DNA from: Secundilactobacillus hailunensis
Lineage (GTDB): Bacteria; Bacillota; Bacilli; Lactobacillales; Lactobacillaceae
Assembly: GCF_005405185.1 (NCBI RefSeq)
Contig: NZ_BJDO01000007.1
Location: 26,986-90,985 of the forward strand
Reading direction: 5' to 3'
DNA: 64,000 nt
The position numbers and the translations under genes are program-made. Of the stretch, positions 27,890 through 36,668 are shown one piece after another; the first letter of the stretch is position 1, and the number at the start of each line of letters is the position of its first letter. Below the pieces are notes generated by a model that saw only the letters and a list, made by a program, of their open reading frames with translations, was not told the DNA's origin and did no database searches.

Positions 27890-29341
27890 TTATGAAGCAT
27901 CACCAGTAGCTTTTGTGGCCTCTGTTTGTAGTCCAGTAGGGGTTACGGATGAAGTATTAGTGCCAGCACTTTCAGCTTCGAGCTTGGTTGCACGTTTATC
28001 CAAAATTTTACGACAATTTTTAAATTCATCTTCGGTATAATCGTAACCCTTCAGAACCCATAACCGAAGGAGTGAACCTAGAGCTGGCAAAATAGAAATA
28101 ATAATAAATAGACCAGTCATGGTGCCAGAGGATTGAGCAGTGTTTGGTTGATAGCCGATAAACGATAGGATCAAACCGGTGGTTGCACCAGCGAAGGCAA
28201 TGGCTAATTTGCTGGCAAAGGTTTGGCCGCCAAAGACAATGGCTTCACAACGTTTGCCAGTTTTAACTTCCGTATATTCAACGGTTTCAGCCAGCATTGC
28301 GGATGAAATAGGTCCCGTCATGCCATACAGACATTGAGTGATTGCTAATAGGATAAAGACTAGGGTGACATTCTTGTAACCAACAGCAAAGAAAATGACC
28401 CGGAAAATGATATCAGTAACCAATAAGAATCTGAGGATTTTAATTTTCTTGAAGTACTTTGTCAGGAAGGGAATCAGGAGATAAGTGATTGCACTGAGCG
28501 TTCCGATAACTCCGAAAACACTCATTAACTTAGAATTGGACATATCATACGTGAAGAAGTAAATGATGATGACATTGACCATTTCCATGAAAATTTTCAG
28601 TAGCATGGTAACCAGTAGTTTAAGCATATACTTGTTGGTCTTGACGGCTGTAATAATATCGTGGGTCGTAACTTTTTCGGCAGATGCAGATGGCTTTACC
28701 CGTTCTTTGGTAAACCGGTAGCCAATTTGCATAAATACAAAACCGATGAGCATTAAAATTGTAATACTGATGAGGTAACTGGTTGCAGGAGTCGCGTTAT
28801 TTTTAAAGTAGGCCAGCATAAATGGCAGAATAATTGCAATCATCCCGCCACCAGCAGAGACACCTAAACTAGCAGTGGTGACCAGGTTAGTCCGCTTACG
28901 ACTGTCTTTTGTCATGACAGTTGACATTGACCAGAATGGAATATCAGAAAAGGCATAAGTTGTCCCCCATAAAATATATGAAGCGGCAGCATAGGCAATT
29001 TTCCCAGTCATGCTAACAGTCGGTGTAAAGAAGCACGCAATTGTTGAAACCACAATAAAGATGGGAGCAATCCGCATATATTTTCTAAATTTACCGTGGG
29101 TATTACGTCCTTTATCCATGAAACCAGAGACGATTGGATCGAAGACCGCATCCCATACACGTGCTAGTAAGAAGATTGCACTGGCAATAATGGAAGAGAT
29201 CCCGACGACATCTGTGTAGTAAATTAAAATAAAACTACCAACAATACCGTAACTAAAACATTGACCAAAGCCGTATAGAAAGTAAGCCACAAACTCACTT
29301 GGTGCGACTTTTTCAGCGATTGAATTGACTTTATCTTTCAT
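27890..29341 (-). CDS. GPH-family sugar:cation symporter
   Basis: A 483-residue, 12-helix transporter of the glycoside-pentoside-hexuronide:cation symporter family, like MelB, XylP and GusB. The N-terminal YFLYGFGQCFSYGIVGSFIL and the loop after helix 2 (ARVWDAVFDPIVSGFMDKGR, with the cation-binding Asp) are characteristic. The hydrophilic C-terminal tail is short, with no IIA domain. It lies 14 bases after a GH2 glycosidase gene in the same direction, so the two form an uptake-and-hydrolysis operon; the sugar is unknown but likely a beta-glycoside or glucuronide. Confidence 0.92.
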   Translation of the reverse strand: MKDKVNSIAEKVAPSEFVAYFLYGFGQCFSYGIVGSFILIYYTDVVGISSIIASAIFLLARVWDAVFDPIVSGFMDKGRNTHGKFRKYMRIAPIFIVVSTIACFFTPTVSMTGKIAYAAASYILWGTTYAFSDIPFWSMSTVMTKDSRKRTNLVTTASLGVSAGGGMIAIILPFMLAYFKNNATPATSYLISITILMLIGFVFMQIGYRFTKERVKPSASAEKVTTHDIITAVKTNKYMLKLLVTMLLKIFMEMVNVIIIYFFTYDMSNSKLMSVFGVIGTLSAITYLLIPFLTKYFKKIKILRFLLVTDIIFRVIFFAVGYKNVTLVFILLAITQCLYGMTGPISSAMLAETVEYTEVKTGKRCEAIVFGGQTFASKLAIAFAGATTGLILSFIGYQPNTAQSSGTMTGLFIIISILPALGSLLRLWVLKGYDYTEDEFKNCRKILDKRATKLEAESAGTNTSSVTPTGLQTEATKATGDAS

Positions 29342-29355
29342 CTCAAACTCTCCCC

Positions 29356-31113
29356 TTAATTTACCTGTAAACCGTATTGTCTATTTGATGTGACAATGGC
29401 ACGAATCTTTTTTGGATCAAATTTATAGTTGTGATTATGGTCGAGCAGACCATTAACTTCTTGTTCAACATCACTGACTTGGGTGTAACAGAAACCACTG
29501 CAAGAATCGATGGCCATCACTTGTTTGATGAGACCCGACATGGTATTTAAAACGTCTTCCTTTGAGGCTAAGCGATCACCGTAGCCCCAAGAGTCAGCGC
29601 GGTGTTGTTCCTCATAAGCAATGCCACCAAATTCACTAAGTACAAAAGGAACTTCCTGATTCTCATAACCTTTGCAGAACAAACGTCGGCCGTTTGAAAG
29701 GGAAGGGCTGCCTTGTGTAACCGCTTCCAAACTGTTATAACGAGATTTAATGATTTCGGTATCAGTATCGTAGTCATGTGCCGTACAGATATCGGTTTTA
29801 ACCTGCTCCCAGCCGTCATTACTGCTGATCAAGCGGGTATTGTCCATGGCTTTAATGCGGTAGTACAAACCATTAACATAGGTTTGCTCGTCTTGATTAT
29901 TCGAAATCTCGTTAACACCCCAAGACTCGTTCATGATGACATAGGCCAAGACCGCTGGATGATTGATATGTTTTTGAACAAATGCGTTTACCTCAGTGTC
30001 AATACTGTTCATAGACTTTTGACTGAATTCAAAAGTGCTTGGCAACTCGGCTGAGCAAACAAAGCCCATTTTGTCGCAGAGATAAAGCATTTTATTGGAT
30101 TCAACTTTTTCATGAATTCGGTTGCCGTTAAAGCCCATGGCCTGCATTTTTTCAATATCACCCTTAAAGTCGGCTACTGTTCCAGTGAGACCAGCGTTCG
30201 GGTAATAACCTTGGTTGAGTACCAATTTCAGATATAATTCTTCACGGTTTAAGTAGAGTTTTCGATTAGCAGCCTCAATGTTGCGCATCCCAAAATAACT
30301 GGAAACGGTATCGCTCACGGTATCATCATGAGTGACCTTGAGATCAACATCATAAAGCTGCGGATCACCAATCGTCCAGTAGTGCAAGCGAAAGGCAGCT
30401 TGTTCATCACTGACGTCTACAGAGATACGTGCCCGACCATTTTTGAAACTGGCGCTTCCTTCAACGATTTCGCGACCCTGATAACTAATGGTAGCGGTGA
30501 GCTTAGCTACATCGTGGTTATTGACGTAAGCATCGATATTCAATGATGCGTTATCTGTGTCTGGTTTTAAAATGAAGTTAGTGAGGTAAGTTGTCCCCGT
30601 TTCTTCTAGCCAAGTGCTTTGCCAAATACCAATTGTTCTGGTGTACCAACACAGAAAGTTATCATCGTGCCAAGATTGTTTGCCAATGGGTTGAGTAGGA
30701 TCATTATGGTCAACGACCTTTAATGTTAAATCGTTGTTAGTCTTAACCCACTTGGTGATGTCAATTTCAAATGGCGTATGGCCACCTTCATGATGGAAGA
30801 CTAATCGATCATTTAACCAAATATCACATTGGTAATCAACGGCTTCAAAATGCAGCAAATAACGTTTACCAGCTTGCTTATCCAGCTTAAAATTACGATG
30901 GTACCAAACAACTGGATAGTAGTCGTCAATAGTTAATCCAGATTTGCCAAAGGTATAACTATACGGAACAGTTATTTTTTGATCAAATGTTTTAAGAGAC
31001 AGCGGTTCTTTTGAAGCGCTTTCATTTTTATCTAAAAAAAAGTCCCATTCACCATTTAAATCAAACCAGTTCGTTCTAATCTTTTGTGGATTAGGATAAT
31101 CAAGACGATTCAT
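29356..31113 (-). CDS. Glycoside hydrolase family 2 protein
   Basis: A 585-residue cytoplasmic GH2 enzyme: jelly-roll sugar-binding domain (residues about 10-165), immunoglobulin-like domain (to about 270) and TIM barrel. The acid/base Glu is in VIMNESWG (about residue 393) and the nucleophile Glu in VLSEFGG (about 492). It is shorter than LacZ and closer in layout to beta-glucuronidases and small GH2 enzymes; specificity cannot be assigned. AAAGGAG precedes the ATG. It is first in an operon with a GPH symporter and has a palindromic operator at its transcription start. Confidence 0.9.
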   Translation of the reverse strand: MNRLDYPNPQKIRTNWFDLNGEWDFFLDKNESASKEPLSLKTFDQKITVPYSYTFGKSGLTIDDYYPVVWYHRNFKLDKQAGKRYLLHFEAVDYQCDIWLNDRLVFHHEGGHTPFEIDITKWVKTNNDLTLKVVDHNDPTQPIGKQSWHDDNFLCWYTRTIGIWQSTWLEETGTTYLTNFILKPDTDNASLNIDAYVNNHDVAKLTATISYQGREIVEGSASFKNGRARISVDVSDEQAAFRLHYWTIGDPQLYDVDLKVTHDDTVSDTVSSYFGMRNIEAANRKLYLNREELYLKLVLNQGYYPNAGLTGTVADFKGDIEKMQAMGFNGNRIHEKVESNKMLYLCDKMGFVCSAELPSTFEFSQKSMNSIDTEVNAFVQKHINHPAVLAYVIMNESWGVNEISNNQDEQTYVNGLYYRIKAMDNTRLISSNDGWEQVKTDICTAHDYDTDTEIIKSRYNSLEAVTQGSPSLSNGRRLFCKGYENQEVPFVLSEFGGIAYEEQHRADSWGYGDRLASKEDVLNTMSGLIKQVMAIDSCSGFCYTQVSDVEQEVNGLLDHNHNYKFDPKKIRAIVTSNRQYGLQVN

Positions 31114-31146
31114 ATGCTTTACTCCTTTAATTAACTTTATAGTTGT

Positions 31147-31162
31147 TCAATTCATGAATTGA
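31147..31162 (-). promoter_or_regulatory. 16-bp perfect palindrome, operator of the GH2 operon
   Basis: TCAATTCATGAATTGA, extended by matching GTT and AAC at the outer ends. It covers the predicted transcription start of the GH2 gene, as expected for a repressor site, and lies between the operon and its divergent ArsR-type regulator. Confidence 0.7.
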
Positions 31163-31170
31163 TTAACTAA

Positions 31171-31198
31171 ATAGTAACATGGATTATTTTGATGTCAA
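31171..31198 (-). promoter_or_regulatory. Promoter of the GH2-symporter operon
   Basis: On the minus strand: consensus TTGACA, a 16-base spacer and TACTAT with an upstream TG. Confidence 0.7.
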
Positions 31199-31301
31199 GG
31201 TGGCTTACTAATTTGATTTTTCAGTCAATGAGTGATAAGTAGGGCTATGCTATAATTCAATTAATACAGTGTGATGCTAGAAAAAAAGGATGTTGTTGAT
31301 T

Positions 31302-32234
31302 ATGTACCCAGAAAGAAAATATCGAAGTGTTAACACAGATTCGTTAGCTTATTTTCAGGCATTATCTTCTAAAACTCGAATCGGTATCATTGAATTGCTG
31401 CAAAGGGATGATTTATCCATTCAAGAGCTCAGTCATCGGTTGGGCATTTCTTCAGCAATGATTACGAAACATATCTCAATTCTAGAAAAAGTAGGTATTG
31501 TGGAATCAAAAATGGCGAAGGGAATTCACGGCCAGTTAAAAATTTGTATGTTAAAGAAAAACGACGTGGTCTTGATTTTTAATCCATTTAAGGATGGTTT
31601 TATCCGTGATTCCATCACAAAGTCATTACCGATTGGTGCTTTTTATGATTTTGACGTGACGTCACCATGTGGATTGACAACTGCTGATAAAATAATTGGT
31701 TTCGTAGATGATCCTGGGACGTTTTATTACGAAAAGAAGGATGATATTGAACTTATCTGGTTTACAACTGGTTATTTAGCCTACCATATTCCACTTTATG
31801 ATATTGAAATTAAACGGTTAGCTAGTATTGAGATTTCCCTAGAATTATGTGCTGAATATCCTGGTTACAAGATGCATTTTCCTTCGGATATCAGTTTTGA
31901 ATTAAGTGGCCACTCGTTGGGGCAGACCACTTTATTAGGTGACTATGGGGATCGTAAAGGGTTATTGACGCCTTTATGGTGGAACCTAGGTACTGAATAT
32001 GGCCATCAGATGACAATCACTATTAATGAGCAGGGAACATCTATCAATGGTAACGTGACTAGCACCACCACTTTAACGGATGTTTTAGAGCAGCCGGCAA
32101 AGGTGCTTGATTTTAAACTAAGTACGGCTAATGCCCGTAACCAGGGTGGCCTTAACTTATTTGGTCGAAAGTTTGGTGATTACCCACAAGATATTAATGT
32201 GCGGTTTTCATACAATAAATCAAAAGCTGAGTAA
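31302..32234 (+). CDS. ArsR-type regulator with large C-terminal domain
   Basis: A 310-residue protein with an ArsR-like winged helix at the N-terminus (FQALSSKTRIGIIELLQ, then a recognition region with LGISSAMITKHISILEKVGI) and a roughly 220-residue C-terminal domain, probably beta-rich, that I cannot assign. Metal-binding residues are not evident. It is divergent from the GH2-symporter operon and probably binds the palindrome between them, with the C-terminal domain sensing a sugar. ATG at 31302 was chosen, eleven bases after AAAGGA; an upstream ATG overlaps the ribosome binding site. Confidence 0.8.
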   Translation: MYPERKYRSVNTDSLAYFQALSSKTRIGIIELLQRDDLSIQELSHRLGISSAMITKHISILEKVGIVESKMAKGIHGQLKICMLKKNDVVLIFNPFKDGFIRDSITKSLPIGAFYDFDVTSPCGLTTADKIIGFVDDPGTFYYEKKDDIELIWFTTGYLAYHIPLYDIEIKRLASIEISLELCAEYPGYKMHFPSDISFELSGHSLGQTTLLGDYGDRKGLLTPLWWNLGTEYGHQMTITINEQGTSINGNVTSTTTLTDVLEQPAKVLDFKLSTANARNQGGLNLFGRKFGDYPQDINVRFSYNKSKAE

Positions 32235-32254
32235 GTTAATGCAATCAGTTTTAT

Positions 32255-32320
32255 TAAAAAGGAGATCGGATATTTTACTCAAAAACTGTTTCCTGAGTAA
32301 AATATCTGATTCCTTTTTGC
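32255..32320 (+). terminator. Long-stem terminator after the regulator gene
   Basis: An imperfect stem of about 25 bp (AAAAAGGA..., GATATTTTACTCA with TGAGTAAAATATC..., TCCTTTTT) around a 12-base loop. Confidence 0.8.
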
Positions 32321-32438
32321 ACAGTGAGAAAGTATTAGTATGCTTAATAACAGTAGTTCCACGATTAGTTAGTTTCAGAACGGGTACTAGCTTAGACAGA
32401 TTAAGTAGAGTTAACTTTTGCAGCTAAACATGATCATA

Positions 32439-32471
32439 CAAAAAAAGTTCCATTTCAAAAGAAATGGAACC
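32439..32471 (-). terminator. Terminator of the GNAT gene
   Basis: Minus strand: GTTCCATTTC, loop TTTT, GAAATGGAAC, then TTTTTTT. Confidence 0.92.
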
Positions 32472-32494
32472 TAATATCGCTTTAATATCAAGAA

Positions 32495-33049
32495 TTAACT
32501 TGCTTGGTGTTTTGAAGCAGCGTCTTCATGAGGCAGCTTTTCGTAAACGTAGCTCAGATCGGCAGGGTGGTAAACACCTTTGATCTCGCCGACTTTAGTG
32601 AAGCCCATTTTAGCGATTAGATGCTGCATTGGCTTGTTGTCAGCATGAGTATCGATCCGAATCGATTTAATTTCTGGATGATCAGAAACAACGTGGTCGA
32701 TCACTGCGTTGAACAGGCGAGTAGCGTAGCCGTGACCAGCGTGCTGTGAGTGGATGGCCACACGGTGAATCACAATGTAGTCGTCGCCGTTGTTTAGCCA
32801 AGTGCCATTCATGGTGTCATACGATGGGTCAGGTGGGGTAACGACGGCAATGGCGCCGACCGTTTCGTTGTCATCGGACTGTGCCAGATAGGCAAAGCCG
32901 TTGTTGATGTCAGAAGTGATCTGGTCACGAGAAGGATAATCACCTTGCCATTGATCAACACCACTTTCTGCCAGTTGGTTACTGCCGTCCTTTAAAATAT
33001 CAATAATCGTATCTAAGTCTGCTAACGTTGCTTTTTTTAATTTCATCAT
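32495..33049 (-). CDS. GNAT-family N-acetyltransferase
   Basis: A 184-residue acetyl-CoA-dependent acetyltransferase. The GNAT fold is visible as VIHRVAIHSQHAGHGYATRLF, where the acetyl-CoA loop (Q/RxxGxG/A) reads QHAGHGYA, followed by IRIDTHADNKPMQHLIAKMGF, typical of the last strand and helix. Substrate unknown. The start is one of two adjacent ATGs behind GGGAG; the second, three bases on, is better spaced. Its own terminator follows. Confidence 0.87.
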   Translation of the reverse strand: MMKLKKATLADLDTIIDILKDGSNQLAESGVDQWQGDYPSRDQITSDINNGFAYLAQSDDNETVGAIAVVTPPDPSYDTMNGTWLNNGDDYIVIHRVAIHSQHAGHGYATRLFNAVIDHVVSDHPEIKSIRIDTHADNKPMQHLIAKMGFTKVGEIKGVYHPADLSYVYEKLPHEDAASKHQAS

Positions 33050-33235
33050 ATCGACTCCCTTACTTAAAATCACTTTTACCAGATTAACCTAAGTTATTGC
33101 TAATTACCAGCAAAAGATTTCAATTAACTCAATTTTTGAAATATTTCGTCACAAAAACGTGACATTCTCGTTATCGTGTATTAATCCACTTCCTTTATCC
33201 TTGTAACAAGTTATTAGAACTTGGAGGAGGCAAAC

Positions 33236-33646
33236 ATGAATAAACCGTTTAAATTATCAATGGGACTCGTCGTTTTGGCCTGTATCGTCACCGTATTACT
33301 ATTTGGTCAAAATCAGGCAAGCGCTGCATTGAATCGTAAAACTTCCGCATTAAAGCAGGCAGACCGTACTTCAGCATCAACACGGCGAGTCGCTTTAACA
33401 CCCACTCATCAATTACACGTAGTCGTTACGGCTTACGATAAAAATCAAAACATCAGCCATCACAAGTATTCTTACCAACTTTTCCGGAATGGTAAAAGCG
33501 TTCGCACAATTTCATTTACCAACGGTCATACAACCCGTGCGATTAAAGCTAAACCAGGAAATTACTCAGTTCATGTTTATAGTCACCATAAGAATGTTAC
33601 TTTCAGTGGCGGTGTTTCGACCTCTGATCAGCCGCACTTTGTATAA
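33236..33646 (+). CDS. Small secreted protein
   Basis: A 136-residue protein with a signal peptide (KLSMGLVVLACIVTVLLFG, probable cleavage after ASA) and a mature domain of about 100 residues with alternating beta-like strands and many His, Lys and Ser. It may adopt an immunoglobulin-like fold (QLHVVVTAYDKNQ..., GNYSVHVYSH), but I do not recognise a family. GGAGGAGG lies five bases before the ATG. A dyad GTCAC-N6-GTGAC at 33148-33163 lies upstream. Confidence 0.65.
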   Translation: MNKPFKLSMGLVVLACIVTVLLFGQNQASAALNRKTSALKQADRTSASTRRVALTPTHQLHVVVTAYDKNQNISHHKYSYQLFRNGKSVRTISFTNGHTTRAIKAKPGNYSVHVYSHHKNVTFSGGVSTSDQPHFV

Positions 33647-33765
33647 GCTGTAACAAGCAGGGCATATTAATTGATTTGATCAAAATTAGCGTTCATAATT
33701 GAATTAGTTGGAAGTTAACTTTGTCGATGCGGCTCATTTTTGAGCTCGCCAAAGGAGTGATGACC

Positions 33766-34206
33766 ATGTTTTCACATATTTTAGTGCCGCTTGATGGTAG
33801 TGAAAATTCGCAGTCTGCACTAAAAGTTGCCATCAAGATTAGTCGCTATTTTGGTTCCAAGATTACGTTGATGGCCGTTATTGATCAGAGTCGGGTGACC
33901 TTAGCTGCCGGTAACATCCCGATGGATATTCAGGATGATTTAAGGAAGCGTGCAATCAGCGTCCTTAAAGCAGGCCAAAGCCTGACCGACGCAGCTGGTA
34001 TCGACGCCAAAACGAAGATTGAATCCGGTCCGCCCAAGAGTGTGATCACTGAAACGGCTAACAAGCAGGACTTTGATCTGATCGTCATGGGTAAGTCCGG
34101 TGCGGATGCGTTCGACCGGTTACTGATCGGTTCAACCACTGCGTACGTGGTTCGTCGCGCCAACGTTCAAGTATTAGTAGTTAACGCTGAAGAAAAAGTT
34201 GAATAA
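33766..34206 (+). CDS. Universal stress protein, UspA family
   Basis: A 146-residue UspA-domain protein. The N-terminal HILVPLDGSENSQSAL and the C-terminal ATP-binding motif G-x2-G-x9-G-S (GKSGADAFDRLLIGS) show that it belongs to the nucleotide-binding class. The ATG at 33766 lies eight bases after AAAGGAG; two earlier starts are too close to it. The gene is monocistronic, with its own terminator. Confidence 0.93.
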   Translation: MFSHILVPLDGSENSQSALKVAIKISRYFGSKITLMAVIDQSRVTLAAGNIPMDIQDDLRKRAISVLKAGQSLTDAAGIDAKTKIESGPPKSVITETANKQDFDLIVMGKSGADAFDRLLIGSTTAYVVRRANVQVLVVNAEEKVE

Positions 34207-34213
34207 ATCACAA

Positions 34214-34266
34214 GAAAACATCAGTCAGTCTCTCTGGATAGGGGAGAAATGGCTGATGTTTTTTTG
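34214..34266 (+). terminator. Terminator after the UspA gene
   Basis: AAAACATCAG and CTGATGTTTT with an inner CTCTCT/AGAAAT-type weak stem; TTTTTTT tail. Confidence 0.85.
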
Positions 34267-34276
34267 ATAACAGTCC

Positions 34277-34660
34277 TTACTGAATTTGCGACTGGTTTAA
34301 CGGCCACCGTTGATTGTCGACGGTTGGCATTAATAATAAAACAAACAGCCAAATCGTACCGATCACTGGAATGACAGAAATGACTAGCCACCAATTACTG
34401 TGGTTAGAGTCGTGCAGGCGACGGGCACGAATGGTGAAGTTAGCCAGCCATACTAAGGCTAAAATCAGACCAAAAATGACCGAATTCGTATTGGCGGCGA
34501 TTTCGTAATGACCATTGACCATGTACTGTGATTGATGAGTCAGTACGCCGTAAAGCCAAATTACGATAGCGTTAATGATATAAGCAGTCCAATACTGCTT
34601 ACGAGTTGCGGTGGCGTTGAAAACCGTTAATTTTGACCAATATTCAATATAGTTCTGCAA
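34277..34660 (-). CDS. DUF805-family membrane protein
   Basis: A 127-residue inner-membrane protein of the DUF805 family, with three or four helices. The hallmark segment ATRKQYWTAYIINAIV near residue 20, and IRARRLHDSNHSNWWLV near residue 75, are typical. Function unknown. The start is TTG with GGAGG eight bases upstream; an ATG inside the leader is out of frame. A small zinc-ribbon gene lies just upstream in the same direction. Confidence 0.88.
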   Translation of the reverse strand: MQNYIEYWSKLTVFNATATRKQYWTAYIINAIVIWLYGVLTHQSQYMVNGHYEIAANTNSVIFGLILALVWLANFTIRARRLHDSNHSNWWLVISVIPVIGTIWLFVLLLMPTVDNQRWPLNQSQIQ

Positions 34661-34681
34661 TATCGCATCCCTCCTTGAGGA

Positions 34682-34843
34682 TTATTTAACGATAAAGTTG
34701 GATTTAAATAAGTACCCACAAGCGGGGCAATGGTTCATTCCATAGTAAATAGTCATTTCGTGGTGACATTGTGGACAGCTGCCAAGCATCCCACGACGGA
34801 TCTTTTTAAAAGTGGTCGCGGGTTTTTCAGGTTTATCAGGCAT
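34682..34843 (-). CDS. Small zinc-ribbon protein (53 residues)
   Basis: A 53-residue protein with two CxxC knuckles, CPQC at residues 23-26 and CPAC at 39-42, giving a four-cysteine zinc ribbon; the N-terminus is basic (KKIRRG). Ends ...LFKSNFIVK. GGAG lies eight bases before the ATG. It could bind nucleic acid or a protein partner; not assigned. It lies upstream of the DUF805 gene in the same direction and may share its transcript. Confidence 0.75.
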   Translation of the reverse strand: MPDKPEKPATTFKKIRRGMLGSCPQCHHEMTIYYGMNHCPACGYLFKSNFIVK

Positions 34844-34922
34844 ATTAATCGCTCCTTTTTTACAGTTTCAGTATAGCATTATTGATGTTAAATGACGTCA
34901 ATGACGCTGGTGAATCCAATGC

Positions 34923-34965
34923 AAAATGGCTGTTAAAACCAACATTGGTTTTAGCAGCCATTTCA
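34923..34965 (-). terminator. Terminator of the second GH25 gene
   Basis: AAATGGCTGTTAAAACCAA pairs with TTGGTTTTAGCAGCCATTT around a two-base loop; near-symmetric. Confidence 0.8.
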
Positions 34966-34982
34966 TTAAATATTTAGTTTAA

Positions 34983-36107
34983 TTAACGGTTAGGGTTCAG
35001 ACCAGCGTGCAGATAGCCACGCCAGATCCAACCGGAATGCTGACCGTTACCGCTTCTGACGTGATAGTAGATCGCGTAGCTATGGGATGACTTCCGGTAT
35101 AATTTTTCATGACCGTCAGTGTACCAAGTTGTGTGCGGTAAGTTCTTCATATTGGCGTATTTAATTCCCAGATGTTTAGAATAACGGGCACCGGAAAGGG
35201 TCCAGTAAGCGTGGCGTTTCATTGATGCGCGCCAGATAAGCTTCACTGAATTTGAACGGGCAGCCGAGTAGCTAGATGATGAACTCGAAGGTGTCGGTGT
35301 TGGCGTCGTTGTTGATGACTTCGGTGCTGGTGCTGGAACCTTGACCAGAGTGGTCTTCGGCGTTGAACTGCTAGGACTCGTGTGAACCGCAGTGCTGGCG
35401 TCACCGTTGACGTAGAAATCGTTATTCAACTGACTAACATCGAGATTCTGTGACTCGCCATTAAAGCGGTAATCAGAGGCCCATTGCCAGGCGTTAGCTG
35501 ACGGATATTCTGTCCCGGTTGGGTTAGATGGCCACTGGGCGATCCAGCCTTTGTTGCTGGCATTGGTATCGATCCGGCTACCTAGCCAGCTGGCCATGGT
35601 GTATAAGTCGGTCTTATTGTAGCCAGCGGCGTTTAAAGTACTGTCAAACGCTGCTAGATCAGCATCGTTAGTTGCTTTTGATTGCCGGCCTAATTCACTG
35701 GCTTCAAAATCAACGACCAGGACCATGTTCTTGGAGCTGGTTACTGATTGAACGGCATTAATAAAGTTCTGGGCTTCTGCTTGTGCGCTCGCTACTGAAG
35801 TAAAGTGGGCGAAGTGGTAGTAGTTAACAGCCAAACCAGCATTTTGCGCGGCTTGTACCTGTTGCTGCAGGACGGGACTCGTATAAGAAGTTCCTTCAGA
35901 AGCTTTGATGGCAACGGCTTTAACACCGGCATCGTGAAGCTTTTGATAATCACTGGATCCTAGAGTGGACTGCCAGCTAGACAGGTCGACCATGTCCGTT
36001 CGCGGCTGTGAACTATTCGGGCTCAGCGCGTGGGCGGAATGACCGCCAACCAAGAGAACACTTCCCGCAACGGCGAGAGTGGTTAATAATTGTTTAGATA
36101 ATTGCAT
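34983..36107 (-). CDS. Secreted GH25 muramidase with C-terminal SH3-like domain
   Basis: A 374-residue cell-wall hydrolase. A signal peptide (LLTTLAVAGSVLLVGGHSAHA) is followed by a GH25 barrel (MVDLSSWQ near residue 40; acidic residues in VLVVDFEASE), a Ser/Thr/Pro/Lys linker (residues about 245-285) and a C-terminal domain of about 85 residues (YWTLSGARYSKHLG..., GWIWRGYL) that resembles the GW/SH3-like wall-binding repeats of lactobacilli. The ATG was chosen for GAGGGG ten bases upstream; the preceding in-frame TTG overlaps it. Confidence 0.88.
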   Translation of the reverse strand: MQLSKQLLTTLAVAGSVLLVGGHSAHALSPNSSQPRTDMVDLSSWQSTLGSSDYQKLHDAGVKAVAIKASEGTSYTSPVLQQQVQAAQNAGLAVNYYHFAHFTSVASAQAEAQNFINAVQSVTSSKNMVLVVDFEASELGRQSKATNDADLAAFDSTLNAAGYNKTDLYTMASWLGSRIDTNASNKGWIAQWPSNPTGTEYPSANAWQWASDYRFNGESQNLDVSQLNNDFYVNGDASTAVHTSPSSSTPKTTLVKVPAPAPKSSTTTPTPTPSSSSSSYSAARSNSVKLIWRASMKRHAYWTLSGARYSKHLGIKYANMKNLPHTTWYTDGHEKLYRKSSHSYAIYYHVRSGNGQHSGWIWRGYLHAGLNPNR

Positions 36108-36173
36108 GAAATTGATTCCCCTCAATCATTTTTGTTATAGTTGCTAGGTAATCCTGATCGGTTTAATAACCGT

Positions 36174-36213
36174 CAAATTAACCGACTGCCATAATAGTAG
36201 TCGGTTAATTGAC
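36174..36213 (-). terminator. Hairpin after the HPr-like gene
   Basis: AAATTAACCGACT and AGTCGGTTAATT pair around an eight-to-ten-base loop; T run weak. Confidence 0.55.
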
Positions 36214-36218
36214 AAGTA

Positions 36219-36485
36219 TTAAATTCTGGTTACTAGTTGCTGATCAACTAGGCTCGAAACAACTGACTTCAACTGCTCCGTGGTGCCATCAACACTTAGG
36301 TCAATTTTGGCGCCGCTGGGAACACCCAGGCTCATAACGCCCAGCGAACTGTTAGCAGTTGTTTTGGTCCCATTATAAGCCAGTGTAATATCAAAATCGT
36401 ATTTGGCTAATTCGTTGGTTAACTGGTTAACAACGTCGCCTGTTAATCCTTCTGATGAAATGACTTTAACAGTAGTACTTACCAA
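36219..36485 (-). CDS. HPr-like protein lacking the active-site histidine
   Basis: An 88-residue protein with the size and pattern of HPr, the phosphocarrier of the PTS. Position 15, the histidine phosphorylated by enzyme I, is Thr, and Arg17 is Asp (SSEGLTGDVV instead of xxGIHARPA). Ser46, the HPr-kinase site, and its context are kept (NSSLGVMSLGV). Bacillus Crh similarly lacks His15 and keeps Ser46. The TTG start at 36485 lies eight bases after GAGG and aligns exactly with the HPr N-terminus (MVS); earlier GTG and TTG codons fit worse. It is not near ptsHI. Confidence 0.75.
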   Translation of the reverse strand: MVSTTVKVISSEGLTGDVVNQLTNELAKYDFDITLAYNGTKTTANSSLGVMSLGVPSGAKIDLSVDGTTEQLKSVVSSLVDQQLVTRI

Positions 36486-36668
36486 TCTCAACACCTCATT
36501 TTAGATAAAATTATGATCTGTTTCGAATAATCCTGTGGTTCAGTGTAAAAGATGAATGCACTCGAAGAACACCGCTTGGTCAGCGGTTATTACTATGATA
36601 GCATGGTATGTGAATAAAGCAAAAGCAGATGCAACTATTAATGGAATTTAATTAAAGAGGGGGTTATG

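Noticed and set aside
32131..32427. Open frame overlapping the regulator 3' end
   Set aside because: It runs through a terminator hairpin and in another frame of a well supported gene; no ribosome binding site.
36582..36599. Promoter TTGGTC...TATGAT before the 129-residue gene
   Set aside because: The spacing is only about 12-13 bases, too short for a normal promoter.
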